Part shown: piece after piece, positions 1-12,600 of the stretch
Position numbering within the stretch: the first letter of the stretch is position 1
How the letters are laid out: each line of letters begins with the position of its first letter
Assembly (NCBI GenBank): GCA_946699065.1
Contig: CAMPDV010001268.1
Coordinates: 1 to 64,000 of the forward strand
Direction: 5' to 3'
Length of the DNA: 64,000 bases
DNA from: Loxodes magnus
Taxonomy: Eukaryota > Ciliophora > Karyorelictea > Loxodida > Loxodidae
Made by a program: the position numbers and the translations under genes
Notes under the pieces: generated by a model
Databases searched by the model: none
The model's input: the letters and a program-made list of their open reading frames with translations, nothing else
Told to the model about the DNA's origin: nothing

Positions 1-3000
1 ATGATATTTGAAAGCCGATTTAATAGTAGAAATGATAAGGCTAGATTTGTATAATAATAAGCTTTTAAAATAAATAAACTGAAACTTAAAAAAGTAAAAG
101 CATGAATAAAGTTAGAGTAAAAGAAGATATTTATTACATAATTGGATATTAAATTTAGGTGGTACTCTTTAATTTAAGGATTAACAAACACTATCTAATT
201 TTTTTCATAAGAAGCAATACATTAAAGCATCTTTCTTTTAATTTCTTTATTGCTTTTAAATCCTTATTTTCTTAAAAATGCTGAGAATGGATTAAGCCAA
301 TAATCATAACTTCATAAAATAAAGATACTTAGCTAAATCTCTATTATACCAAGTTTATTCAATAACAGCAAAGTATATTTAATCCTGGATTTTCGTATAA
401 ATTGCCTACAGCTATCATATTAAAATTGTAGTAAGATTTTACTAATATATAAATAGATCCATGTAATATCTATTACATTTAGAAATTTATTTTAACCTTG
501 ATAGTTATCATTAACTATAAAAATAGCAACTCTAAAATAAATACCGCTAAAGTACTTCTTATATACAAACTATTACAGCTTTAGATAAGTTTGCTTATTC
601 TCATAGATAGACTTATGCTAAATCAAATCTTTATCCAACTTCATTTCTTCATTATAAGCTATGGGTAGTAAGAACTAATACAATTATTTGGTTTACCTTG
701 TCTGTATTTTATTTTAATTGAAAATTTACTTTAGTTTATAAATTAAAAACAAGCTAGCATCTCAAAGACTTATAGCTTTATTAACTTTAAATATAAAAAA
801 TAGTATAATTAGCACATTTATCTTCACTTCTTCTTTTCTTCTTTTTTAAGTACTGTTAATTTAGCTTTATAAGCCAATAAATTAAGATAAAGCTTTAACT
901 GATCAAACTTAAATATCTTCATCATTAATATGTTCTAAACCTAGAATATCCTTTCTTAACTTAACTACCTCAAAGCTTAACTTTTAATTATATATAATAT
1001 TAGCTATTATTAATACCCAATCTCTCTGTTTTATTCTAAATGACAGTTTAATATGCTTTATATGTAGCTTTTAATATCTACCTTAAGCTTTAAAAACTAA
1101 TTTGTAATTTCGTATCTAATTACTTTTTCCAATAAGCCATTCAATAAATCGTCAATCTATTGCATATAATCGGATTGCTTTAATTTTTTTTAGGCTATAA
1201 CTAATTTAGAATGATTATATATGACAATTAGGTAGTTAGAGAGTGCCAATTTAGTAATCTATTAAAAGAAAATTGAAATATACCTTTGTAAAGGCTATTT
1301 AACTTTTAAGTGTTGTGATTAAATCAAAACTGAGATATCATGATTTTAATGGATTAACTCAAATATTTCTATCAGATTAATCACATTCTTTATCTTTCTT
1401 ACTTTATAGATACAGATCAGTTCTTAAGACTCTTTATGCACTTTGGTTATAAAATTTAACTTTTAGCCTGTTTATTTTATATGGTTATATATAATGATTC
1501 ACCATTCCTTTCTTGAAATATTTAGAGGACTAAAAAGGTTAAGAGTTTTAACTAAATTCAAATTTGGATTATTAAGCAAGGCCTTAGCCTTTATTTTTCT
1601 CTCAATAGAGATTGATTTCTCTCCCCTTTAACCTTTAATGCTTTCTGCTATTTCCTTCTACCTACATAGTTATTATGGTAATCTTTATTTAAATAAAGCA
1701 TTTAATCCTCTAGAAAATTAATTGAAGCATCATACTTAAAAGACTAAAAATATACAACAGTAAGCATAATACGCTTGTTTATATAAATTAATTAGCTATA
1801 TCTCAGTAGCATGTTTCTTAGAATAGAATATCACCTAACTTATTAAATAAAATTCTTTGAACTATAATAATTAAATATTTTAAATTAATCAGAAAGAGTT
1901 TTTGATTCAATTATCTAGCTAATTATGTATTAATTAAAACCTATTTCTATTATACGTCTATAAGCAGAGTAAAGAGATAGCTAGCTGCATGCTTATAGTT
2001 TTCTTTACTTTTGGGCTTTTTATTCATATTTATAACTATCGAACTATATGATTCATCCTCAAGAAAAAGAATTTAATAAGCCAAGAAAAGTGCTTTATGC
2101 AAGTCTAAATCTGCATGTTTTAGTATTAAACTTGCTTAAATGAAAGATCTTAAGGTTTTATCTAACTCTCTTACTAAAGGATATCCAAATCTTATATTAT
2201 AAAGATGAAGGTAACTTTACTAAATATGCATAATTTAAAGTTATATTATCAGGTACATTATGCGTAATGCAATACTATCCTTATAAAATCTTAGAATAAG
2301 TTTCTCATAAGTTTCTTAGTTAAAGTACATAAGATACCACATATCTATACCCTTATATCTGCTAACAATAAGAATATTTATTTCTTTTTAAAAGGAGTTT
2401 ATATATAAAATGCCGTACATGAACGAAATTAAATAATGTGATCCTTTATTTATCCTTTAGATTGCTTATTTAACTATGATTTTCCTCATAGCTATGATTC
2501 AAACTTAAGAGAGTTAATTTATTAGCAAGTGTCTGCTTTAGAACTTAGAATTAAAAAAAGGCTAAGAGTTTAAATCTAGTTTTGTTCTCTTATGGTTGTT
2601 TATGATATTAAAATAGTTAATTCTAAACACCAACTAACTTGATTTAATTAACTTAGTAGTAGAGAAACTCTTTAAAGGTATTAAATAACTAACTAATGCG
2701 TATGATTATATAATTTAGCTACATTTATCTAGGAAATGTGTTGAGAACTCAAGTAAAAATACGATATTGAGAAACTATTTTCTTATTTAATATCTAGAAC
2801 TAAGAAAGTAATTAAGAAATTAATTAGTTTGGAGAGTTCCTTCCTTTTAGCAAATCAAAGATCAGTTTCCCATTTTTCTTGTTTATTGGTGCTTTCCTAC
2901 ACTGCTATATTTTATAATTTAGTGATGTTTGGTCTGGTGCTTATTAAAGAAAGTACACATATGATGCATATCTAGCATTAAAAGATACTCTTTTAGATTT

Positions 3001-6000
3001 TCCACTTCTAAGCTTTATTCCATTTCAATTTTCCTAATCAACATTTTTTCATTCTAATACTATTTTAAAGCATAAATCCCCCATCCACCCATCAAGCAGG
3101 AAATATCTTAATAATTCTCTTTTAGTCTTTCATCTTAAGGCGATTCTATCCAACTAATTGGATATCTAAATTGTCAAAGATGACATAAATCTTACTTAAA
3201 GACCTTACGACGACTTGAATTTATCTTTTCTCAAAAAGCACAACTTATATGTCCTAGAACATGAAGATCCAGCTAAGATTTACTAAAAAGCTAAGATACC
3301 TTATCTTGCAGTATAAACTTATAATATGGATTTATATTATTTCCTTCTCAATTCTAAAATAGTATACTGAATCTCTAAAGGATAAATTTGCTTTTCTTCT
3401 ATCAGTTTTAATCCAGCATTACCTTATTATTGTCTCTTTTTACTTGAAACTTCTTTTTCCTCCCTCTAGATTTAGTGATGAACTCTACCTTTTTCCTAGC
3501 TTTTCTTCTTTATAGACAAATAATGATAAAAGTGCTTAATTACGATATAGAAATACCTTTTAAGAGCAGTATATTGGAAGAAAAAAAGACAAAATTCTTA
3601 TGAAAAAAATGTTTTGATATAGTTGAATGAATTGATTTTCAAGTATGCTTAGTAAAGATACATACAAAACAGGAGAAACATCATAAGAATCTTTAAGACA
3701 AGAAATTAAAAGATTGGAATACTATAACGGAATTTGTAAATTATATGAGATTAAATATTAAGAAATTGTCTTTATGGTAATCACGTTTAATACACTTGAT
3801 AACCTAAATCGAAATTTTCTAATCTCATACATAGAACGTTTAACGAATCTTTAGGCGTAAACTTCCTACTTTCAATTATATTTGGATGTTACAAAATGAA
3901 TTATGCTTGATTGAGCTCCTTTAACTGCTTTAGTTTATGCATGAGCATTTTGAAGGAATATCCACTGAATTCTTTTTTCAGTCTGTTCCAAAATCGTCTG
4001 CTAGAATGAGTATACTGTGATGAAAGCATGCAAAACTTTGTTGCATCGTTTCTGTTTCACTTCTACTAAAGAAGTGGTTGCATGACTTTTTCCCATCTTC
4101 TCCTAGCTTGTTTTGATTTCCTAATCTCCTGCTGATTGTAAAACTCCTTGTTAATTTTTTTAGCTATTTTATGCCACTTAATTTCGCTTTTCATTTAGAC
4201 AATTTTTGCCAAAAAACAGTCTTCTTAATATGTCCATTCTTTCAATTCAACATCTGAATTTAATTGTTTCATTTTTTATAATAAGTTATTTATTATTTCC
4301 CTTTAAGCTTTCATATTGCCGACAACTGTGTAGCTTTCAGTAATCGGTAAATTTACGCTTAAAACAATTTAAATTTTAAACCTCATTGAATTTTCCTTAG
4401 TTGCTTTAAATGTTAAAATTATACTTAAAGATGCTAACCTAATGTAAAACAAACTTAAACAGTCTAATAGATCTAAATTCACTGAACGCTCCTACCACCT
4501 TCATCATCTTCCCTTTTTTTTACTCTTATATCCATATACTTCCTTCCTCCTCATTAATCAATCCTTATCTTGCCTCCTTCTTACCCTCTTATTGAATCTT
4601 AAGGTAATAAGCATATGATATAAATAAGAGTCTAGTAGTTAAATGTAATATAATTTAGTTGGATTATAATATACATTTGCTTTATCAGATATTACCAAAG
4701 ATAAGAATTATAAAGAAACTTAAATTTACATACCATTATAGTAGCAAGCCATATGCTACTATCTAATTAATCGTTATCTAGTCAAATCTATAAGTCTCCA
4801 TATAGAAGAAAGGAGGGATAGTAAATAGATTGATCAGAAAAGTTGGATATTAATTTGAGTGAATTAATAGGAGAAGATTTTATGTAGGGAACTGTGTATC
4901 CTGTAATGCAAAGATAAATTTAAAGGTTATAGCACTGATAGAACTTAATTCAATGTTATGAGATCTTAGCACTAAAGCATTTTTATAACAGTATAAGATA
5001 AATATCAAAGAATCAAACAAAAAAGGCATCGAAAAGAAAATTTCTATAGAAAAAAGTAAAAGAAGGATAAATAAACTACTTAGAGTAAAAAATATTAGTT
5101 TTGTAGAAATAAGCAAGTTTAGTATTCACTTTAACAAATAAATGAGTAATAGTGTAGATTAGAAATTATTTGTTTAATTAACTTAAATTATACACTAATA
5201 GCAATATAGTAATAAAGTAAAATCTCTATAATTAGAAAGAGAAGAGAATAAATCAGGGAGGAAAAGTAATTAGAGGTTAAGAGTTTGATAATTTTTGTAA
5301 GTTCTTTTCTTTTTTTAATTTTAACTGGCAATTCGGTCTAGAAATTATAATCTTCATGCTATTAATAAAAAACTTTGATAGAGCGGAGGAATATAGAATA
5401 TTCTTTAAGTTGAATTAAAAAAGAGACTGACCAGATAAAAAGGGAATTTCAATGATAGACAGCATAGATCAAGATAATATTATATTTTGCTGCAAATATT
5501 CAACATATCAATGTAAACTAATTTAATTGTATTTAAATGCCTAAATAAATAAAAGCCTAGATAAATAAAGCTTCCATATAATAAATTACCTAATCTACCT
5601 AAAATAATTTAAAAGCATTAGGATTTATTAAGGTTATTTGATTTATTTAATTTAATAGCTAGTTATAAAAACTTAGAATGAAATTCGTTTTGGAAACTAT
5701 TATACGTTTTAGTCCCAAGCCTTCTTTGACTTAGAAAAGGACAAATGCCTAAAACTATTTTTTTCTTCTCCTTTCTTGTTTTAACTTCGTTGCTAACTTA
5801 AACTAAACTAGGGTCAACTACTTCCTTTATGAAGAAGGTAGGATATGATAATTCTTTCAATTGAGAGTCATCGCATAAAGTTTAAGATTTCGTTAAATTC
5901 TTTTCTGTTGAAAGTTCGGAATTTTGTTCTGACTATTGTGGCGATGACATGTATTGCTACTAAGCCTGTGTGGCTTTGGAGGATATTTACTAATCTGATA

Positions 6001-6170
6001 CAACCAATACTACATCAGTAGCTGTTGTTTGTAGCAAGTTTTGTGGAAACTTTCACGTATTTGGACACTTTGATCTATGTGTTTAAACGATGAACGCTTT
6101 TAGTACTCTAAATAGAATCCATAGTTAAGCTGATTAGAAGCTAGACTTTAAGCCAAGTTATTAAGAACAG
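1..6170. other. No supportable gene
   Basis: AT-rich sequence on both strands with no domain, signal peptide, RNA gene or repeat that I could recognise. Frames stay open for kilobases here, but that is expected when UAA and UAG are sense and UGA is mostly sense. A few pyrimidine-rich stretches read as hydrophobic peptides in several frames, without further support. The part after about 5.7 kb may be the decayed 3' end of the minus-strand retroelement next to it, because several short inverted repeats occur there. Confidence 0.5.
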
Positions 6171-6179
6171 AAGATAGAA

Positions 6180-7085
6180 GAATGGTAATGGAAAGGAGAG
6201 TCTGTTTAGAAATGTTTGACGTTCTTGGAGGTATTTCAATCTCTTTCTTACCAACCTCTAGATTGTTCTAGAGGCTTAACATAAAAGTCTGAAAATCTCT
6301 ATTACTCTTCTACTTGCCATGCATGTTGTCTTTGAATTCTTCTTTCACTTAGATGTTAGATATCTTTTTTATTGTAAATTTCCTCAAATAAAAAAAATTT
6401 CTCTTTCTCTTGATAGTTTTTGTTGATATTGTCTCTTCTTTTTGTTCTTCAACTACTTCTACTAATTTCAATATTCTTACTTGAAATTGATAAATTTCTA
6501 GCATATTTCCACAGATGTATTCGAGAGTTACAGTAATAACATCTTTTGCTTGTCGTTTAGATTGAAATATTGAGTTATTTTCACTTTCAATTATCATTAG
6601 AGATTCCTCAATTCTTTCAGTTCCATTTAACGTAGCAATTTTTATTAGTTTTCTTCTATTTTATCAAACTTTTTGTTCAGTTCTTTCTTCTTCTATTCCT
6701 AGTTTTTAGATTATGTGCTCTAGTTTTATGAAAAATTTTTAATTGAGTTAAGGTCTTTTTATAGGTCATAAATCTCGATTCTATTTCTTCTGCAATTTCA
6801 AGTTTTCCCATGAAATTTTTATTGTCTTTATTCAACTTTTACCTCTTATTGGAGATCCACCACTTTAATCAGCAAATCGTAACTTATTTACTATTATGTA
6901 GTGAGATTCGAGATTTCCCAGTGCATTATATTTTTAGCTTATTTCCTATGCTTTTCTTCAGAAGTGGTAGACTCATCCTGATAAGTAACCTTTTTGTTAC
7001 TCTTTGCTGGGTCCTAACCTTTCTAGGATGTCGTTAGCTTCTGCTTTTTTGGAGCCGCGAAAAATCTTGGTTTGAATCCAGACAT
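6180..7085 (-). mobile_element. Gag-like ORF of a retroelement (zinc knuckle, decayed)
   Basis: Minus-strand coding remnant starting at an ATG whose complement ends at 7085. The N-terminus is basic (begins MSGFKPRFFAAPKKQK), followed by a Ser/Glu-rich patch (DESTTSEE) and a Lys/Gln/Glu-rich coiled-coil region. At 6500-6548, in another frame, it carries CYYCNSRIHLWKY, which matches the first three ligands of a CCHC knuckle (C-X2-C-X4-H) but lacks the last cysteine. This order (basic N-terminus, acidic-serine patch, coiled coil, knuckle) is the same as in the better preserved elements at 20.3 and 34.6 kb, so I infer an old nucleic-acid-binding ORF1/Gag protein. At least one frameshift separates the coiled coil from the knuckle. 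No target duplication or tail could be defined; the C-terminal limit is a guess. Confidence 0.5.
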
Positions 7086-7790
7086 CTTTTTTATATATGA
7101 AAGCAGAAATAAAATTAGAATTCTAATTTTTATAATAAAGTCTTTAACCTAAAAATAAATATATTTAATAACTATTCTATGCTATTTATCTCTATTACTC
7201 TATTTAAATAATCTATTTAGCTTGTCAAGTTTACTGCTATCTTTTGATTCAGCTAAATCTTCGAAAGGACTTATAAGTAATGCAACTATATTAAAATTAA
7301 AGGCTAATTAGATCTAATTTAATAAGAAATGATAGTTTTTGATTTTATAGGCTTATCATATAAAAACTAATGAAAGTGGCTACTTTAATATATCAAGTAT
7401 TTTTATGCTCAAGTATCTTAAGAAATTTTAATCTAGCACTAATTATTCGCTATAGCTGACTAGGTAGCGAGTTACCTTTATTATATAAATATTTAATTTT
7501 CTTAAATTGATAAATCAAAAATAGCTTAGTATTAAAGAATTTTTAGGCAATAGATAAAGAAACTTTTTTAAGTAAAAGCAAGCAGATTATCCTCATTAAG
7601 CAAATAGATAAAAAAGTTATACAGAGGAGTAAATTTATCTCTATTAAGTTATAGTTAGATATAGTTAAAAAGATCAAAGAATTATAGCTATGATTCAATT
7701 TTCATAAAAGATTAGCTAAAAAGATATTACCAAACTCTTTTAGCTAAGTAGAAAATACCAATTGAAGGATAATTTTATATATATTAAAAA
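7086..7790. other. Unassigned spacer
   Basis: AT-rich interval between two Gag-like ORFs of opposite strand. I see no domain, RNA gene or clear repeat. Confidence 0.5.
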
Positions 7791-9000
7791 ATGGAAAGCT
7801 TCAAGAAGGGTTTTTATACCACCTCCTCAAAGTAGGAGAGAAAAACTGAAACACTTTTTTCTTCTACGTCTTCGCTTTAATTAGTCCAACCTTCTTTATT
7901 ACGAATAGAAACCAGACTCATAACACAAACATTCAGAATACACAGAACTAAGTTCACTGATCGAACGAACATGATATAATAATACACTTAACGGGAAAAG
8001 GATATCAATATATCTATGATTGGACGGACTTCACTAAAAGGAGGAGCATAAAATAAGAAAGGAATGAAGTGGTATAAAAAAGTCACAACCTAAGCTATAA
8101 TTTAATAAAAGAATGAACAACTATATTCAGCCAACGTCCCTGAAGACTAAATGGTAAGAGTTTATTAAAATGCCTATGATGATCTATCAGATATGGTGTT
8201 CTCAGTTTATTTTAACCACTATCTGGAAAATACTGATTTAGTAGAGAAAAAGGCCATAGACTAAGAAGGGATACAAGTGTTTAGGAATCAAACATGCAGC
8301 GAGTACGGACAAGTAATGGCCAAATTTATTGTTAAATAAAACGGAATGGTATATTTGGTCTTCAACAATGAAGAAAGATACTATCAATTCGCATAATTTA
8401 GGGAATTAACATTAAAAACGTTAGAATTCCTATCTAAGAAAGAAACTATTTAGAATACTTTGACATTCATAACTACCCAGTTTACTTCATAATAAACGAA
8501 TAATCAAACATGAAGGAAGTAATGGAAATAATGAGACAATAAGGAAAATCTAGAATACAGGTATAGTATACATATCCAAACATTAAAATGCTAACAGGTA
8601 GCAGAATAGTCTTCCCAGATTTAAAGGATACAGACGAAGAAAAGTGGATACCAGAAGTAATAGACCTGAACAAAAACAAAATGAGAAATACAGCACCCAG
8701 TAAATTTTATCTGCTACCTATGCAAATTGAAAGGGCACATAGACCAACAATGCAGAAGGGTAGAAGCTGCAAAACGGAAAAAACTGTATACAAGAGAATT
8801 AGAGATGTTTAAGGATAAGCTAAATTAACAATAAACAAACTAGAATTAAAAGCAAATCGAGCAAATAAGAGGAAAATTGAAGAAGGAGAATAAATGATTA
8901 TAGAGAAAGCAAGGGAAGAAGAGAAGGAAATGAAACGAGGAGAATAGAAAAATAATAAAAACAAATAAACAATTAAATAATAATAAGCTTTTTATGCTAA
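7791..9000 (+). mobile_element. LINE ORF1 (Gag-like, CCHC zinc knuckle), frameshifted
   Basis: ORF1-type protein of a non-LTR retrotransposon, expected to bind the element RNA. It starts at ATG 7791 (MESFKKGFYTTSSKQERK). A globular, possibly RRM-like part follows (around 8460-8700, includes YTYPNIKMLTGSRIVFPDL). A perfect CCHC knuckle, CYLCKLKGHIDQQC, lies at 8712-8753, followed by a Lys/Glu-rich tail. Start and knuckle are in the same frame, but the middle section reads in another frame, so there are about two compensating indels near 8450 and 8705. The opening is closely similar to the minus-strand element at 23.3-24.1 kb (SFKKDF.TTSS). It lies directly upstream of the ORF2 fragment at 9.65 kb on the same strand, and together they probably form one LINE, now interrupted by the 520-bp repeat. 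It is decayed, so probably not active. Confidence 0.7.
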
Positions 9001-9180
9001 ATAAATAAATAAGAAATATTTTTCATCAAATGAATTAGATATATGTAAGGCAGAGGGACAGAGAAATATTCAAAGAACTAAATAAAATAGAGAGCAATAA
9101 ATTATATAATAAGATATAATATAAATAAATTTGATTATAGAGCTCGTAGCACTCTCGTTGGTGCGCAGCTCTTTAAAAAA

Positions 9181-9315
9181 AAATGTTTCATACTGACAAG
9201 AATGTTTCTTACTGATAAAATTATCAGATACTGGTAGAACTTGTTCAATACTGGTATAATTATTCAGTACTGATAAAAATGTTCAATACTGATATAATTT
9301 TAGAATACTCGTAAT
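9181..9315 (+). repeat. Tandem ~19-bp iterons within the 520-bp repeat
   Basis: About seven imperfect units of 18-20 bp, each beginning with a version of ATACTGRTA followed by a T-rich half (for example ATACTGGTATAATTATTCAG). The same array is present in the two other copies of the repeat. Such arrays can be transposase or transcription-factor binding sites, or 5'-UTR monomers. The sequence alone does not decide. Confidence 0.6.
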
Positions 9316-9370
9316 CTTTAATACTTGCTGGACGTCCAAGGACATGGCAGGATTGTGTCTCATTGCATCA

Positions 9371-9600
9371 CCAAAGCAGAGGACGACATGTGTCAATTAT
9401 GGGTACTTAAATTCCCCACCTCTGATGAAGCTCGCAATATTATTTCTTTTTCGTTCCAGAATTAAAAATAAACTAAGCCAAGCCAAGCCAAGCCAGTGTC
9501 GAAGGTCTAAGAATCTTATGTCTCGAGGCCAAACCAAAGCAGAGGAAGACATAAAGTCGATTATGGGTACTTAACTTCCCCAACCTCTGATGAAGATGAC
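9371..9600 (+). ncRNA. Two tandem structured modules (possible RNA fold)
   Basis: A ~60-bp module occurs twice. Each copy has an outer stem CAGAGG/CCTCTG (9377-9382 with 9419-9424; 9540-9545 with 9584-9589). Inside are two helices: GACA/TGTC (9385-9394) or GAC/GTC (9548-9558), and GGG/CCC (9401-9416; 9565-9580). The loop sequence TATGGGTACTTAA is conserved. The inner GAC helix keeps pairing although the two modules differ in length and sequence there, which suggests selection on an RNA fold. Both modules recur in the other two genomic copies. Function unknown; I do not recognise it as tRNA, SRP RNA or a known ribozyme. Confidence 0.4.
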
Positions 9601-9650
9601 CTTGTTGTTCACCTTCGAACAACTATGGCGGTTTAAAAAAAAAATATATA

Positions 9651-12600
9651 ATATAAAACAAATCAGAGAAAGGATATAATAAGTGATGATAAAAACGCTA
9701 AACCCTAAAAATAATAAGAAGCAAACAAAATAGCTTAGTGGAGTATGTAAGGAAAAACTTAAATAAAGAAAAGAAGCAAAAAGAAATAGAACAAGCTCAA
9801 GAAGAAAAAGAATGGGATGCAAGATAAAAGTGAGAAGTAAGAAGCAAACTGAAACAAACTTTAATTAGAATTTACTATGCTAAGAAACCAAAAAACAAAA
9901 TGAATAATTACCCAACAACAATTAATAGGAAAAGGTAAAAGAAGAAGAACAGGAAAGGTAAGAAGAAAGAAAAGATAGATAACAAGTGGAAAAAGTAAAA
10001 AAGAGAAAGAACTAATAATGAAAAGAATATGGAAGTAGAAAAGGATAGATAAGACGAAGTAAAGGTAGAGAAGGGGGATGAATAAAAAGAAGAAAGTGGT
10101 GAAGAGGAAGCAGAGGAGATGGGTGAAAAAGAAGAATAAGAATAAGTCATAAAAAAAGGACAGAAAATATTAAGGAGCTAGAAGTGCAAAAGAGGCACTA
10201 CCAAATTCATGATTCAAAAAAGTATCCATATTAATGCAATATAAGAGATTTAGATTGAAGACTAAAAAGATATGTGTAATATTTCAGGATATAAAAACTT
10301 AATAAATGTGAGGTCAAAAAAAGGGAAATGAGTAGCATTCTATACTATAAATGACATATATAAGGAGATTAGAGAAATATAGAATGAAGTTAACCAAATG
10401 ACGCTTTTTGGAGGAGCGAGAGTGATGGCCATTGGAATAATGAGAAAACTGTCAGTAATAAATATATATGCACCTATGGCAAATGACAAAGAATATTTTG
10501 AACCATTCTATAATTTAGTGAACGAATTTAAACTAAAAGCAATAGAAAAAGGATTTAATGTAATGATCATTGGAAATTGAAATGTGCACATAGAGAAATG
10601 CTTACCAAAGAAAAAAAGCTCAGCTGGAAATATAATTTTACAGTTCATAGAACAAAATAATTTAATATGCTTAGACCTAATTGAAATAGGTACTTTCGTT
10701 CACTAAAACAATGAATATAAATAGATTAATTTTTAATTGAAGAGATAATGAGAGAAAAGGTGATAAAAAGTGATTTTTTATTATTTATATGTAATAGGGG
10801 ATTATAGACCTGGTATTATATAGATAAAGATTGGTAAAGAAGTCAGAAAACCATAATAGATAGCAAAAAAAAATTAGCTACTATTAAAGAAAAGAGAGAT
10901 CTAAGAAAAATTTGAAAGATTTATACAAGAAAATATCTAAGAAGAGGAAATTGATAGCCTATACTGTATATAGATTTATAAATGATGAAAGAAAAAGATA
11001 TAAGATGGAGTTTAAATGGTATGTAGAATAGTTAATACATAAAACTTTAAGATATATAAACACTCAGAAACAACAAAATTGTTTAATAAAATTTTCAGTA
11101 AATGCAGCAAGCAATTAAAATAAAAGGTAAAGAGCAACGAAGAAATAAATGAAAATAAATAAAACAAGAAATATAGAGAATACCAAAGAGTAAGACTATA
11201 ATACATTTAATCAAGAAAAAAGATAAAAGAAACTAACTTAACCTATTTATGGACAATGTAAAACCTGACAGAAATATGGAAGAAACTAAAAAACCCGCCT
11301 AATAGAAAAAATAATTAGTGAATACCCTTATCAAAAGAAGATGCTAAGACTTTCAGAGATGAATGAAAGTAGTTATATGAAGATGGCGATAATACGTTAC
11401 CAACTAAATTCTTAAGCAAGAGAAAAATACTGGTAAACTAATATGAAATTTGAGAAAGCATTAACTAATTGGCTAAATGAAAAAAATCAGGATCTGATGA
11501 AATATAAGTAGGAACAATTTTAGTAGGCAGGAAAAAATTAATAGAAGTAACTTGCAAATGATAGTTAAGATGACTTAAGAGGGAGTAATACCTTAATGAA
11601 ATAATAATATATAATATTAATATAAAAAAAGGAGGATAGATGAATCCGATGAACTATAGAGCAGTCTATTTATTTAATCTTGTTTTAAAAATTGTAGACG
11701 CATTAATTTTCTAGCTATTATAGGATATCTACATAATGATGAAAGCGAATATTAATATGGTTTCAAAAAAGGTAAATTATGCGCTTTATAAATCTTCAAT
11801 CTAAGAACAGTATAGGAATGATAAATGCGGAACAAAAAAGATTTATTTGTAATATTTGTTGATATTAAGAAAACTTATGACTCAGTGCAAGGAAAAGATA
11901 TGTGATAAATCCTAAAAAATCTAAAAGTAGAAGAATAGATAAATAAACTTATAGTAAACTTCTACTTTGAAGAAGAAGATAAACTGAAAATTAATTATTA
12001 AATGGCGAAGTTATTCGCGACAAATTAAAGGGTTAAAACAGGGAACCATAACGTCGACGTGACTATTTAACTTGATAATAGCAAGATTTCTCCATAGATT
12101 AAAAGCTGGAATTACGATAAACTATAAAAACGAAGAGAGATTAACATAAGAAACATATGCAGGATATTTTGTATACGCAAATAACCTAGCTTTAATAAGT
12201 GAATGGGAATAATTAGAGGAAGTAATCGAAAATTTAACCTGATGGGCAGAAAAATGCAAATCGAAAATGCAGATAAAACAAAAAATAATATGAAAAGCAG
12301 AAAATAGTAAATGAGAAAATATTGGAAATACTATCGAGGTGGGAAATTTAAGGATCGAAAGAGTAACGACCTTTTAATACCTAGGTTATATAACAGAAAA
12401 ACATCAGTTTTGAAAAAACTTGTTTAATATATTAGAAGTAGCATGAAAGATTCAAAAATGAAAATGAGGAAAAATGTCAATGAATAAGGGATTAATACCA
12501 TATAACGCAGGAATAATGATAAAAACTTTCGTAAACTCAGTTTTCTGCTATGAGACAGAATTGATTCCATATTGCGAATAATTTGTAGGAAAATAAGTGA

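Larger units (their letters stand above)
9131..9650 (+). repeat. 520-bp structured dispersed repeat, copy 1
   Basis: First of three near-identical copies (others at 31825-32329 inverted and 62777-63289 direct). Order: the terminus TTGATTATAGAGC with a hairpin (GAGC..GCAC / GTGC..GCTC, 9140-9171), about seven ~19-bp tandem units, two copies of a structured ~60-bp module, a run of AAGCC pentamers, then GGCGGTTT followed by A and TA runs. It is visibly richer in G and C than its surroundings. Flanks look like a diverged direct repeat (ATATAATATAAA near 9112 and near 9646), which would fit a retroposed SINE-like unit with an A/TA tail. That duplication is in low-complexity DNA, so it is weak. No protein is evident. 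Confidence 0.75.

Noticed and set aside
1..6170. A single frame that stays open for several kilobases on the plus strand
   Set aside because: With UAA/UAG as Gln and UGA often Trp, every frame is open. There is no domain, signal peptide or homologous copy to support coding.
6810..7037. Short ATG-to-stop ORF with a hydrophobic translation under the standard code
   Set aside because: It is antisense to the Gag-like coiled-coil region; the standard code does not apply to this genome.
7020..7090. tRNA-like segment with a B-box-like GGTTTGAATCC and partly pairing ends
   Set aside because: The distance between the putative acceptor and T arm is too short for D and anticodon arms, and the sequence is explained as the 5' coding start of the minus-strand Gag-like ORF.
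9181..9315. Regular direct repeats considered as a CRISPR-like array
   Set aside because: Units are contiguous 18-20-bp tandem repeats with no unique spacers, and the context is eukaryotic retroelements.
9371..9600. CTGATGA occurs twice in the 520-bp repeat and recalls the hammerhead ribozyme core
   Set aside because: No stem II followed by GAAA, and no matching NUH cleavage site or stem III, can be drawn around either copy. The CTG is instead part of the conserved CAGAGG/CCTCTG stem.
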